Shown here: positions 27,393 through 36,050 of the stretch, piece after piece
Position numbering within the stretch: the stretch's first letter is position 1
Layout of the letters: every line of letters begins with the position of its first letter
Source of the DNA: G965216905 sp965216905
GTDB lineage: Bacteria > Actinomycetota > Acidimicrobiia > Spongiisociales > ZC4RG35
Assembly: GCA_965216905.1 (NCBI GenBank)
Contig: OZ244213.1
Location: 1,860,001 to 1,924,000, forward strand
DNA: 64,000 nt
Direction: 5' to 3'
Translations under genes and position numbers: made by a program
The notes under the pieces: model-generated
Seen by the model: the letters and a program-made list of their open reading frames with translations, nothing else
Databases searched by the model: none
What the model was told of the DNA's origin: nothing

Positions 27393-30188
27393 TTAGTTGG
27401 TGGTGATGGTGATGTTGTCGATGAAGTTGCCGGCGGAGCCGGGGTCGGTGGCTTGGAGTTGGATGCGGGTGATGGTCTGGCCGGCGGGGACGGTGTAGCT
27501 GCCGGTGTAGGTGGTCCAGGTTCCGGTGGGGGTGGTGTGTTCGGTTTGGAGGGTGAGGGCTCCGGGGGCGCCGAGGTGGAGTTGGACGGTGTCGTCGTCG
27601 AGGCGTCCTCGGTGGTCGAATGACCAGTGGAGGGTTTGGCCGGGGGTGGTGGCGAAGTCCTGGTAGATGCCGTCGGTCTGGTTGGTGTTCAGCTCGGTGA
27701 ACTGGTCGCCGTCGGAGGCGGGTCCGTTCCAGCCGGTCGACCACATGTCGAACCCTCCCGACAGGGTCGACCAGCCGTCCACCTGGGCGGCGGTCAGCCT
27801 TTCCCAAACCGTGGCGGTCACCGGGGTTTCGAACGAGCCGTTGGTGAACTCCCCGACCGGTGGCGGCGGGGGTGGTGGTGTGTCGGAGATGACCACGTTG
27901 TCGACGAAGTTCCCGGCGGAGCCGGGGTCGGTGGCTTGGAGTTGGATGCGGGTGATGGTCTGTCCGGCGGGCACCGTGTAGCTGCCGGTGTAGGTGGTCC
28001 AGGTTCCGGTGGGGGTGGTGTGTTCGGTTTGGAGGGTGAGGGCTCCGGGGGCGCCGAGGTGGAGTTGGACGGTGTCGTCGTCGAGGCGTCCTCGGTGGTC
28101 GAATGACCAGTGGAGGGTTTGGCCGGGGGTGGTGGCGAAGTCCTGGTAGATGCCGTCGGTCTGGTTGGTGTTCAGCTCGGTGAACTGGTCGCCGTCGGAG
28201 GCGGGCCCGTTCCAGCCGGTCGACCACATGTCGAACCCTCCCGACAGGGTCGACCAGCCGTCCACCTCGGCGGCGGTCAGCCTTTCCCAAACCGTGGCGG
28301 TCACCGGGGTTTCGAACGAGCCGTTGGTGAACTCCCCGACCGGTGGCGGCGGGGGTGGTGGTGTGTCGGAGATGACCACGTTGTCGACGAAGTTGCCCTC
28401 CGAGCCCTGGTCGAGGGCATTGAGCCGGATGCGAGTCATCGTTTGGCCCGCCGGCACCGTGTAGCTGCCGGTGTAGGTGACCCAAGCCCCGGCCGGGGTG
28501 GTGAACTCGCCCTGGAGTGCCAGCTCGGCGGTGTCGCGAATGTCGGCATCGGTGTCCCCGAGGAACACCCGCACCGTGTCGTCGTCGACCCGTCCTCGAT
28601 GGTCGAACGACCAGTACAGGGTGTCGCCGGGGACGGTCGAGAAGTCCTGGTGAATCCACGAGGGGCGTCTCACGTTCAACTCGGCGAACTGGTCACCATC
28701 GGAGGCGGGTCCGGTCCACCCGTTGCGCCAGATGTCGAAGGTGTCTGCGCCGGCAAACTCCCCCGACCAATGGGGCACGCCCTGGAAGCCGATTCGAGTC
28801 CAGGTCTCGGTGGTTTCCGGCGTTTCGAACGAACCGTTCAGGAGCCTTCCGGGGGGACCATTCACCGTGAACTTCACCAGTTCAAGTACGCCATCGGCTG
28901 GGTCGTCGACGGAGAGGAATCCATAAAAGATGCCGACTCGAGTCGGCGTTCCCGAGACCAGCCCCGACTCGGGGTCGAGATGCAGCCCTTCGGGGAGGTC
29001 GATTTCCCCGTAGATGAGAGTATCGCCGTTGGGATCGGACGCCACGATCTGCAGCTCGAACGGCTCGCCCAACGTCAGCTCCTGATCGCCGATCGGCTCC
29101 ATGACGGGTCCCTCCTGGGGAGGACTGAGTTCGACGGAGACATCGGCAACCGGCTTCTCGAGGGGATACCGGCTGGTGGAGTCGTACACGGTGTACGTGA
29201 ACCTGTCCGTGCCGATGAAGCGGTCGTCGAACGGGGTGTAGGTCAGGATGCCGCTTGCGGAGTCGATCGAGACCGTTCCGTGCTCGGGCGGTTCGAGGAT
29301 GTCGAACTGGGCGGGCCCGGGCTCGCCGTAGGTGTCATAGACGAGCTCGGTCGTCGCCGGACCGGTGCCGTCGATGGTGATGTCACCACCACCAAGGGGC
29401 ACATATCCGGGCACGATCACCGGATCGGGATGGAAGCCGACGCCGTTGTTGGTCTCGTCGGACTCCTCGATCTGGTCGCTGGTGTCGGCGTCCGCCGCCA
29501 GGTAGTAGGTCCCGGGCGTCACCTCGGAGATGTCGACCCACTGGTACGACAGATGCAGGCCGTAGATATCCGACCAGCCGGCCGACGTGCCCATCTCGAC
29601 GTCGTTCGAGCCGGGCTGTCCGCTGTCACACCAGTTGACCACCGAACCGGTGTACACGGCGTTGGTGGGGCCTTGTTGACCGATCCGATTGATGTCGTAG
29701 AGGCAGAAGCCCACCTTGGCGCCCGGTGTGACCTGACGTCTTCGAATCGAGTCCCACAGCGAGTAGGTCATGGCGTTCTCGAGATGCCAGTGGTTGTGGC
29801 CGTCGTCGTTCTCGAACACCAATGTGACCTTGCGGCCGCGCACGAATCCGGTGTCGGTGAGCAGCCACTGGTAGACCGAGTCGGTCTGAGGATTGCCCTG
29901 GATGCGGATGGGACCGTCGCCGATGTTGGAGACGTAGCCGTCGAAGCGGACGATCAGGCGGGATCCGCCGTTGAGGTAGATCTCCTCCGGTTGGGACACG
30001 CGAGCCACCCGGTTGGTGCCGATGGGATCGTTGTCGTACTCGCCCCAGTCGGCGACGAGGTCCGGGTAGTAGACCTGGTTCGCACGGACGCTGTCTCCCG
30101 CCAGCAACAGGCCGGCCAGGACGACGAACAGCGCGATCGACGAACGGATGAACATGCGTCGATCGACGCGTGCGATTGCCCCAAGCAC
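27393..30188 (-). CDS. Secreted lysyl-oxidase-like multidomain protein
   Basis: The 931-residue protein has a signal peptide (basic start, then ALFVVLAGLLLAG, likely cut after SVRA near residue 33). Residues about 37-255 match the lysyl oxidase fold: the copper-site motif DGHNHWHL near residue 130, CLYDI, and the ADADTSDQIEESDETNNG end. Two Ig-like segments follow (about 262-350 and 360-445), then three roughly 161-residue modules starting NGSFETP that look like carbohydrate- or surface-binding DUF642-like domains, joined by PPPPPPP linkers. The GTG at 30188 is chosen because GGAGG lies seven bases upstream. No anchor or sorting signal is seen. Amine or lysine oxidation in the cell envelope or matrix is plausible but unproven. 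Confidence 0.8.
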   Translation of the reverse strand: MLGAIARVDRRMFIRSSIALFVVLAGLLLAGDSVRANQVYYPDLVADWGEYDNDPIGTNRVARVSQPEEIYLNGGSRLIVRFDGYVSNIGDGPIRIQGNPQTDSVYQWLLTDTGFVRGRKVTLVFENDDGHNHWHLENAMTYSLWDSIRRRQVTPGAKVGFCLYDINRIGQQGPTNAVYTGSVVNWCDSGQPGSNDVEMGTSAGWSDIYGLHLSYQWVDISEVTPGTYYLAADADTSDQIEESDETNNGVGFHPDPVIVPGYVPLGGGDITIDGTGPATTELVYDTYGEPGPAQFDILEPPEHGTVSIDSASGILTYTPFDDRFIGTDRFTYTVYDSTSRYPLEKPVADVSVELSPPQEGPVMEPIGDQELTLGEPFELQIVASDPNGDTLIYGEIDLPEGLHLDPESGLVSGTPTRVGIFYGFLSVDDPADGVLELVKFTVNGPPGRLLNGSFETPETTETWTRIGFQGVPHWSGEFAGADTFDIWRNGWTGPASDGDQFAELNVRRPSWIHQDFSTVPGDTLYWSFDHRGRVDDDTVRVFLGDTDADIRDTAELALQGEFTTPAGAWVTYTGSYTVPAGQTMTRIRLNALDQGSEGNFVDNVVISDTPPPPPPPVGEFTNGSFETPVTATVWERLTAAEVDGWSTLSGGFDMWSTGWNGPASDGDQFTELNTNQTDGIYQDFATTPGQTLHWSFDHRGRLDDDTVQLHLGAPGALTLQTEHTTPTGTWTTYTGSYTVPAGQTITRIQLQATDPGSAGNFVDNVVISDTPPPPPPPVGEFTNGSFETPVTATVWERLTAAQVDGWSTLSGGFDMWSTGWNGPASDGDQFTELNTNQTDGIYQDFATTPGQTLHWSFDHRGRLDDDTVQLHLGAPGALTLQTEHTTPTGTWTTYTGSYTVPAGQTITRIQLQATDPGSAGNFIDNITITTN
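27402..28850 (-). repeat. Three tandem copies of a roughly 483-bp module; two nearly identical
   Basis: Copies at 27402-27884 and 27885-28367 have a period of exactly 483 bp (161 codons) and differ at only a handful of bases; a stretch of over 200 bp is identical. The third copy, 28368-28850, is clearly diverged. They encode the C-terminal NGSFETP modules of the secreted lysyl-oxidase-like protein. Confidence 0.9.
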
Positions 30189-30295
30189 GAACGTGCCTCC
30201 CACTCAGATTGGTTGCATACCCCGGCCGACACTGTACCGGTCACGCCCCCGGCCTCAACCGGGAAACTGCCACGCAGAGTGGTGGCGGATGGGAG

Positions 30296-31300
30296 TCAGC
30301 GGCGGCGGCGACGGACGGCCGGCTCGTCACGGCCGGCCGTCCCGGGCATGGCGACGTGGACCAAGGCATCACCCTGCGCCACCAAGGGGTTGAGGGTCTG
30401 GGCGATGACGTGTCCGCCCGAGCGAGCTCGGACCCGGGTGGGACGCCCACCGACGACATCCCCGATCGCACCCAGCCGTTGGCCGGCCTCCACGATCTGG
30501 CCGAGCTCGACATCGAGGTCGGCGATACCGGAACGGGTGGCGCGTATCCACTGCGTGCGGCGCAACTCGATCGGTTTCCTGGGGCGAGGGACCTCCCATT
30601 CGCCCATACCGAGCGATTGCAGCACCCGCAGCGTTCCCTCGATGCCGGTTCGGATCGAGGTCTCGTCGAACCGCTGGCGTTGTCCAGCCTCGTACACCAA
30701 CACGGTGATGCCACGCTCTGTGGCCGCTTGGCGGAGCGACCCGTCGCGGAGGCGGGCGTGGATCGCATACGGCGCCCCGAACGTGTGGGCCAGGTCGCGG
30801 GTGGGAGAATCGTCGAGGTCGGCCCGGATCTGGGGAACGTTGATGCGCTCGCCGGCGGCCGTGTGCAGATCGATCCCCACATCGCATCTCGACACCACCT
30901 CCCGCATGAACAGGTTGGCCAGGCGGCTGGCCATCGACCCCCGCGGCGAGCCGGGGAAGGCCCGGTTGAGGTCGCGTCCGTCGGGGAGATACCGGGATTG
31001 GTTGACGAACCCGAACACGTTGACGACCGGGACGATGATCACGGTGCCCGCCAGCCGGCGGGCGTCGAGCAGCTTGGCCAGCCGCCGGGCGATGGCCACA
31101 CCGTTGATCTCATCGCCGTGGATGGCACCGCTGATCCAAACGGTCGGGCCGTCGCGCCGGCCCCGGATCACCTGCACCGACACCGACTCCCAGGTGCCGG
31201 TCGGCAGACGAGCCAGCGGCACCTCGACCAGCTTCTTCCGTCCCGGCGGGACGCTGACTCCACCGAGGTCGACGCTTCTGTCAGCCTTTGATGCGGTCAC
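30296..31300 (-). CDS. Succinylglutamate desuccinylase/aspartoacylase family protein
   Basis: The 334-residue protein is an M14-like zinc acylase: the metal motif GAIHGDEINGV near residue 58, GRDLNRAFPG near residue 108 (substrate-binding Arg and Asn) and the ligand segment GIDLHTA near residue 142. A C-terminal beta-barrel-like region ends in a very basic tail. Family members hydrolyse N-acyl amino acids such as N-acetylaspartate or N-succinylglutamate, and AstE/AspA-like proteins are commonly found beside RimK. The GTG start overlaps the rimK stop by 20 bp. A role in trimming or processing glutamylated or acylated products is inferred from context. Confidence 0.85.
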   Translation of the reverse strand: MTASKADRSVDLGGVSVPPGRKKLVEVPLARLPTGTWESVSVQVIRGRRDGPTVWISGAIHGDEINGVAIARRLAKLLDARRLAGTVIIVPVVNVFGFVNQSRYLPDGRDLNRAFPGSPRGSMASRLANLFMREVVSRCDVGIDLHTAAGERINVPQIRADLDDSPTRDLAHTFGAPYAIHARLRDGSLRQAATERGITVLVYEAGQRQRFDETSIRTGIEGTLRVLQSLGMGEWEVPRPRKPIELRRTQWIRATRSGIADLDVELGQIVEAGQRLGAIGDVVGGRPTRVRARSGGHVIAQTLNPLVAQGDALVHVAMPGTAGRDEPAVRRRRR

Positions 31301-32183
31301 GGCTTCGCCCTGCCCGGGCGTTTTCCTCGATGAATTGGATGATCCGGCCGGCGATGTCCATCCCGGTCGCCGTCTCGATTCCCTCCAAGCCCGGGGAGGA
31401 GTTCACCTCGAGGACGAGCGGTCCGTGGTTGGACTGAAGGAGGTCGACGCCTGCCACGTTCAGCCCCATGGTCTTCGCTGCCTTGACCGCCGTGGTCCGC
31501 TCGATGGTGGTGAGCTTCATCACTTCGGCGCTCCCACCGCGGTGGAGGTTCGAACGGAACTCGCCGGGAGCACCCTGGCGACGCATGGCGGCGACGACCT
31601 TGCCACCGACGACGAAAGCGCGGATGTCGGCGCCCTTCGCTTCCTTGATGAACTCTTGGACGAGGATGTTGGCGTCGAGCTGGCGGAAGGCGCCGATCAC
31701 CGACTCCGCCGCTTTCTTGGTCTCCGCCAGCACGACGCCCAGCCCCTGGGTCCCCTCCAGGAGCTTCGCCACGATCGGCGCTCCGCCGACGACCTCCAAC
31801 AGCCCGTCGATGTCCTGGGTCGAATGCGCGAAGCTGGTGACGGGTAGGCCCACTCCCGCTCGCGCCAGGAGCTGGAGTGAGCGCAGCTTGTCCCGCGATC
31901 GATCGATCGCCTGAGACTCGTTGACCGCGTACACGTGCATCATCTCGAACTGCCGGACGACCGCGGTCCCGTAGAAGGTGTGGGAGGCCCCGATCCGAGG
32001 GATGACTGCATCGAAGTTCAGCTCCTCCCCCCGGAACAGCACCTTCGGTTTGGCCGACGTGATGTTCATGTAGCAGCGCAGGTAGTCGGTGACCCGCACG
32101 TCGTGGCCGCGTTCTTTGGCCGCATCGCGGAGCCGGCTGGTGGAGTAGAGGTTGGCGTTCCGGGAGAGGATTCCGATGTGCAT
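31281..32183 (-). CDS. rimK: RimK family alpha-L-glutamate ligase (ATP-grasp)
   Basis: RimK ligases add glutamate residues to peptides or proteins; in E. coli the target is the C-terminus of ribosomal protein S6. The 300-residue protein has the same length as E. coli RimK and begins MHIGILSRN. ATP-grasp elements are visible: AKLLEGTQGLGVVLAE near residue 142, the QEFIKEAKGADIRAFVVG strand pair near 178, and the Mg-binding LVLEVNSSPGLEGIE near residue 268. The ATG at 32183 was chosen over upstream in-frame codons because it matches the family N-terminus. It sits between a RimB-like protease and an aspartoacylase-like gene. Confidence 0.92.
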   Translation of the reverse strand: MHIGILSRNANLYSTSRLRDAAKERGHDVRVTDYLRCYMNITSAKPKVLFRGEELNFDAVIPRIGASHTFYGTAVVRQFEMMHVYAVNESQAIDRSRDKLRSLQLLARAGVGLPVTSFAHSTQDIDGLLEVVGGAPIVAKLLEGTQGLGVVLAETKKAAESVIGAFRQLDANILVQEFIKEAKGADIRAFVVGGKVVAAMRRQGAPGEFRSNLHRGGSAEVMKLTTIERTTAVKAAKTMGLNVAGVDLLQSNHGPLVLEVNSSPGLEGIETATGMDIAGRIIQFIEENARAGRSRDRIKG

Positions 32184-32193
32184 GCTGCTCGAT

Positions 32194-32649
32194 TCAGTCG
32201 GCTGGCCGGTTCGAACCGCGAAAGGACCGGCCCGGGTCGACCAGGACTCGACGCCGGACCGCCTCGCGTCCGAGCAGCATACGGAAACCCATCTCGTCGC
32301 GACTGGTGAGGTTGAGCCGGACCATCCACAAGTGCCCGTCCCATCCGACTCGTGTCTTGATGAACGGCCGGAGTTCGGCGCGACCTCCCGGATTGCGGAC
32401 CAGCTTCTCTCCGTCCAGCAGGGTCTCGACCACCCGCGCATCCTCACCGGAGCGTTGGACGGGGTGGATCGCGAATCGGACCCAGCGAGATCCGTCTCGT
32501 TCGAATTGCTGCAGGTCGAAGGCGTGGAGTGAGGAGGAGGCGGCGCCGGTGTCGACCTTGACCTTGATGGCGTCGATCCCCAGGTCGGGGAGTTCCACCC
32601 ACTCGCGCCAGCCGATCACCGGCTTGGTGCGCTTCCGCCGGTCAGCCAT
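32194..32649 (-). CDS. RimB-like retropepsin-type protease (ATP-dependent zinc protease family)
   Basis: The 151-residue protein matches the family annotated as ATP-dependent zinc protease (PF05618), which includes Pseudomonas RimB. It has the aspartic-protease-like VDTGAASSSLHA segment near residue 32 and the later GFRMLLGREA segment, consistent with a retropepsin fold rather than a zinc enzyme. In Pseudomonas, RimB acts with RimK to control glutamate tails on S6. It begins 8 bp inside the preceding yibE/F-like gene and ends 10 bp before rimK. Confidence 0.87.
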   Translation of the reverse strand: MADRRKRTKPVIGWREWVELPDLGIDAIKVKVDTGAASSSLHAFDLQQFERDGSRWVRFAIHPVQRSGEDARVVETLLDGEKLVRNPGGRAELRPFIKTRVGWDGHLWMVRLNLTSRDEMGFRMLLGREAVRRRVLVDPGRSFRGSNRPAD

Positions 32650-33820
32650 GGCCGTGAGGTACCGGATCGTCGCCCGATCGGCCGGCGAGATGGGCGGCCA
32701 GCCAGGTGGTCAGCGGAACGGCCGCCACCAGTCCGATGGAACCCACCAGGGTGCGCACCACCTCGGTGGCCACCGCTTCGCTGTTGATGACGGCCCCGAA
32801 CGGCTGGCGGGAGACGGCGAGTCGAAGGAGGAGTGGCATCGACGCTCCGGCGTAGGCCAGCAGCAGTGTGTTCACCGTCGAGGCGATGTGATCCCGACCG
32901 ACCCGGAGACCCGAGCGGAACAGGTCTGCCGTGTCGAGGTGCGGGGCGGCCCGTCGCAACTCCCATACCGTCGACGCCTGTGTCACCGTGACGTCGTCGA
33001 GGGCACCGAGCGACCCGAGCACGATGCCCGCCAGGACCAATCCCTTGACGTCGCCGATGCCGGCGAGCGCGATCGTGAACGAGTCATCGTCGACGAAACC
33101 GGTGAACCGGGCCAGCGACACCGTGATCGCCGAGAGGGCGGTGGTCAATGCCAGCGCTCCCACGGTCCCGATCATGGCGGCGTGGGTGAGATCGTTGAAG
33201 CCGTGTGCCAGGTAGAGGGCGGCCAGACCGACGGTGACGGCCCCGATCATCGCCACCAGGACCGGATCGCGTCCGCCGACGATCGCTGGAATGATGTACC
33301 AGATGATGATGCCGACGCTGGCCACCAGTCCGGCCAGCGCAGCCAATCCACGCAGGCGCCCGAAACCGACGACGGCCAGCGCGAAGAGGGCGGCGACCCC
33401 CCACAGCAACGTCGACCGGTCGTAGTCGACGAACTGGTACTCCATGTTCGGGGGAGCGTCCGGGATCCGGCTGAGGACGACCTCGGCGCCGAGATCGAAC
33501 TCGGGGAGCCCGGGACCGACCAGGTACTCCTTGTAGTCCACCGACCCCGCGGCCGGCCCCTCCTGGATCAGAAATCCGACTTCCACGCATCGCTGGGCCT
33601 CGTCGTAGCTACACGGCTGCGGAGAGACCGCATCGATGGTGGCCGGGTACACCTCGTCGTCGAGACCGAGTCCGAGGTCGATCCTCTCGGTCTCCGCAGG
33701 CGGCCAGGTGATGAGGATGCCCAGGATGCAGAGCGCCGCCAGCACCACCGGAACAAACCACAGTCGAATGGGTCGGCGGTCGGAGCCGCGCAGCACATTC
33801 ACGTCGGGATGTCCGTCCAT
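32642..33820 (-). CDS. YibE/F family membrane protein
   Basis: The 392-residue protein has one N-terminal membrane span (near residues 20-40), an extracytoplasmic domain of about 100 residues with two Cys (CSYDEAQRC), then seven or eight spans. YibE/F features include the GIGDVKGLVLAGIVLGSLGALDDVTVTQ segment, seen here near residue 245 in shorter form, and a charged loop after it. Its function is unknown; transport has been suggested for the family. Its end overlaps the RimB-like gene, putting it in the rimK operon. Confidence 0.85.
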   Translation of the reverse strand: MDGHPDVNVLRGSDRRPIRLWFVPVVLAALCILGILITWPPAETERIDLGLGLDDEVYPATIDAVSPQPCSYDEAQRCVEVGFLIQEGPAAGSVDYKEYLVGPGLPEFDLGAEVVLSRIPDAPPNMEYQFVDYDRSTLLWGVAALFALAVVGFGRLRGLAALAGLVASVGIIIWYIIPAIVGGRDPVLVAMIGAVTVGLAALYLAHGFNDLTHAAMIGTVGALALTTALSAITVSLARFTGFVDDDSFTIALAGIGDVKGLVLAGIVLGSLGALDDVTVTQASTVWELRRAAPHLDTADLFRSGLRVGRDHIASTVNTLLLAYAGASMPLLLRLAVSRQPFGAVINSEAVATEVVRTLVGSIGLVAAVPLTTWLAAHLAGRSGDDPVPHGHG

Positions 33821-33847
33821 GCAGGCGGGAGCGTACCGGCCGGTCGC

Positions 33848-34231
33848 TCAGTTGCCGGGCGCGGGTTCCCACAGCTCGATGCGATTGCCCTCCGGGTCGT
33901 GGACCCAGCCGAACCGCCCGTAGTCGTGTTCCTCGATTTCGTCGTCGACCCGCGCTCCCGACAGCCGGACCTGTTGGAGGAGCTCGTCGAGGTCGTCGAC
34001 CCGGAAGTTGACCATCGTCGTCGACCGGGAATCCCGGAAGTAGTCGTCGTCGGCCTCGAAGAGGTGCCAGGTCGTCGTGCCGATCGGGTCCTCCGTGCCC
34101 TCGCCCCACCAGAACACGTTGTAGCCCTCGTCGTCGACCGGAACGCCGAGCACCTCCTCGTACCAGCGCGCCAGCCCGTCGGGATCCTTCGCTCGCTGGA
34201 ACACTCCTCCGATTCCGATCACTCGGGCCAC
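33848..34231 (-). CDS. VOC (glyoxalase/bleomycin-resistance-like) protein
   Basis: The 127-residue protein has the paired beta-alpha-beta-beta-beta modules of the vicinal-oxygen-chelate fold: an N-terminal GVFQRAKDPDGLARWYEEVLG and a C-terminal FGWVHDPEGNRIELWEP with the usual metal-ligand Glu. Many relatives are uncharacterised lactoylglutathione-lyase-like enzymes. It lies 27 bp upstream of the yibE/F-like gene on the same strand and may head that operon; metY is divergent 70 bp away. Confidence 0.85.
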   Translation of the reverse strand: MARVIGIGGVFQRAKDPDGLARWYEEVLGVPVDDEGYNVFWWGEGTEDPIGTTTWHLFEADDDYFRDSRSTTMVNFRVDDLDELLQQVRLSGARVDDEIEEHDYGRFGWVHDPEGNRIELWEPAPGN

Positions 34232-34301
34232 CGCTCTACCTCTCGTTGGTATGCCGGCGAATCTACCGCCCTACGCTCGTCGTTCGACGACGGGAGGTTC
34301 G

Positions 34302-35576
34302 ATGACCGAGGACCATCGCTTCGGCTTCGCAACGAGAGCGATTCATGCCGGGCAGCGGCCCGACCCCGAGACCGGTGCACGTGCGCAGCCGATCTATGCG
34401 ACCACGTCCTTCGTGTTCGAGGATGCCCGAGCGGCCGCCGATCTCTTCGCGTTGCAGAACTTCGGAAACATCTACACGCGCATCGGCAACCCCACCACGG
34501 CGGCGTTCGAGGAGCGGATGGCCTCGTTGGAGGGCGGTCTGGGGGCGCTGGCGACCTCGGCCGGACTGGCCGCCCAGCTGGTCGCCATCCTCACCATCTG
34601 CCAGCAGGGGGACCACATCGTGGCGGCTCGGAACCTGTACGGAGGTACCTATACGCAGTTCGACGTAACGCTCCGGCGGATGGGAATCGACGTCACCTTC
34701 GTCGAACCGCGACCCGAGGCGGTGCAGGCGGCGGTGACCCCGGCGACCAAGCTCGTCTACGGCGAGACGATCGGGAACCCGCGGGCCGACGTGCTCGACA
34801 TCGAGGGTTTCGCAGGCGTGGCGCACGCCAACGACGTGCCGCTGATGGTCGACAACACCTTCGCCACGCCGTATCTCTGCCGACCCATCGAGTGGGGGGC
34901 GGACATCGTCGTCCACTCCGCCACCAAGTTCATCGGCGGGCACGGGGCGGTGATCGGAGGGGTGATCGTCGAGTCGGGGACCTTTCCGTGGGACAACGGG
35001 AGGTTCCCGGTGATCACCCAGCCGTCGCCGGCGTATCACGGGCTGACATTCTGGGAGAACTTCCGCGAGTACGCGTACCTGATGAAGGCCCGGACCGAGT
35101 TGCTTCGCGACACGGGAGCGTGCCTCTCCCCGTTCAACGCGTTCCTGCTGCTGCTGGGGCTCGAGACGTTGCCGTTGCGGATGCGCCAGCATGTGGAGAA
35201 CGCCGAGGCGGTTGCCCGGTTCCTGGCCAACCACGACGCAGTCTCCTGGGTGGCGTATCCGCGGCTGGCAGACGGGTCGCAGTCGGCGCTCGCCGCGAAG
35301 TACACACCGCAGGGTCCGGGGGCGGTGTTCTCTTTCGGCCTCGCCGGTGGATACGAGGCCGGTGTGCGGTTCATCGAGACCGTGGAGCTGGCGAGTCATC
35401 TGGCGAACGTCGGTGATGCCAAGACCCTGGTGATCCACCCGGCATCGACCACGCATCAACAGGTTCCGATCGAGGAACGGAAGCTGGCCGGGATCGGTGA
35501 CGACATGATCCGGATCTCGGTGGGCATCGAGGATCGCGAAGACATCATCTGGGATCTCGATCGGGGGTTGCGATGA
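34302..35576 (+). CDS. metY: O-acetylhomoserine sulfhydrylase (MetY-like PLP enzyme)
   Basis: It makes homocysteine directly from O-acetylhomoserine and sulfide. The 424-residue protein is a Cys/Met-metabolism PLP enzyme: YTRIGNPTTAAFEERMASLE near residue 60, DNTFATPYLCRP near 185 and the PLP lysine in VVHSATKFIGGHG near residue 207. The length and the insertion before the C-terminal IHPASTTH segment fit MetY rather than MetB/MetC. The ATG at 34302 has GGGAGG four bases upstream. Its stop overlaps the start of the CoA-binding protein gene (ATGA), a pairing often seen for metY. Confidence 0.92.
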   Translation: MTEDHRFGFATRAIHAGQRPDPETGARAQPIYATTSFVFEDARAAADLFALQNFGNIYTRIGNPTTAAFEERMASLEGGLGALATSAGLAAQLVAILTICQQGDHIVAARNLYGGTYTQFDVTLRRMGIDVTFVEPRPEAVQAAVTPATKLVYGETIGNPRADVLDIEGFAGVAHANDVPLMVDNTFATPYLCRPIEWGADIVVHSATKFIGGHGAVIGGVIVESGTFPWDNGRFPVITQPSPAYHGLTFWENFREYAYLMKARTELLRDTGACLSPFNAFLLLLGLETLPLRMRQHVENAEAVARFLANHDAVSWVAYPRLADGSQSALAAKYTPQGPGAVFSFGLAGGYEAGVRFIETVELASHLANVGDAKTLVIHPASTTHQQVPIEERKLAGIGDDMIRISVGIEDREDIIWDLDRGLR

Positions 35577-36049
35577 CCGTCCCGGAGTCCGGCTTCCGCG
35601 ACCGGCTCGACCTGCTCCGGCGGGCCAAAACGATTGCGATGGTGGGGGTGTCGGCGAACTCGCTGCGCTCCTCCAACTTCGTTGCCACGTATCTCGTCCG
35701 CACCCCGTACACCGTCTATCCGGTGAATCCCCGGTACGACGAGGTGTTGGGTCTGCCATGCCACCCGGACCTCGCCTCGATATCCGAGCGAATCGACATC
35801 GTGGACGTCTTCCGCCGGCCTGAGGACCTTCCCGGGGTGGTGGAGGAGGCGATCGACGTCGGGGCGGGCGCCGTGTGGTTCCAACTCGGACTCCGCCACC
35901 ACGATGCTGCCCGGCGGGCACTCGAAGCGGGACTCGCGGTGGTCCAGGACCGGTGCCTCAAGATCGAACACGCTCGTTTCGCCGGGGGTCTGCATCTGGC
36001 AGGCTTCGACACCGGAGTGATCAGTTCTCGACGGAGAAGGGAGGTGTGA
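35573..36049 (+). CDS. CoA-binding (YccU-like) protein
   Basis: The 158-residue protein is a single Rossmann-like CoA-binding domain: VGVSANSLRSSNFVA near residue 24, YPVNPRYDEVLGLPC near residue 48 and a final DRCLKIEHARF segment. It resembles the stand-alone YccU-type CoA-binding proteins. The ATG overlaps the metY stop, so it is coupled to methionine sulfhydrylation, perhaps supplying or sensing acyl-CoA state; this is inference. Confidence 0.88.
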   Translation: MTVPESGFRDRLDLLRRAKTIAMVGVSANSLRSSNFVATYLVRTPYTVYPVNPRYDEVLGLPCHPDLASISERIDIVDVFRRPEDLPGVVEEAIDVGAGAVWFQLGLRHHDAARRALEAGLAVVQDRCLKIEHARFAGGLHLAGFDTGVISSRRRREV

Positions 36050-36050
36050 C

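Noticed and set aside
28110..31847. Open frame of over 1200 codons on the plus strand across the lysyl-oxidase-like, acylase and rimK genes
   Set aside because: It runs antisense through three well-supported genes and has no coherent family features.
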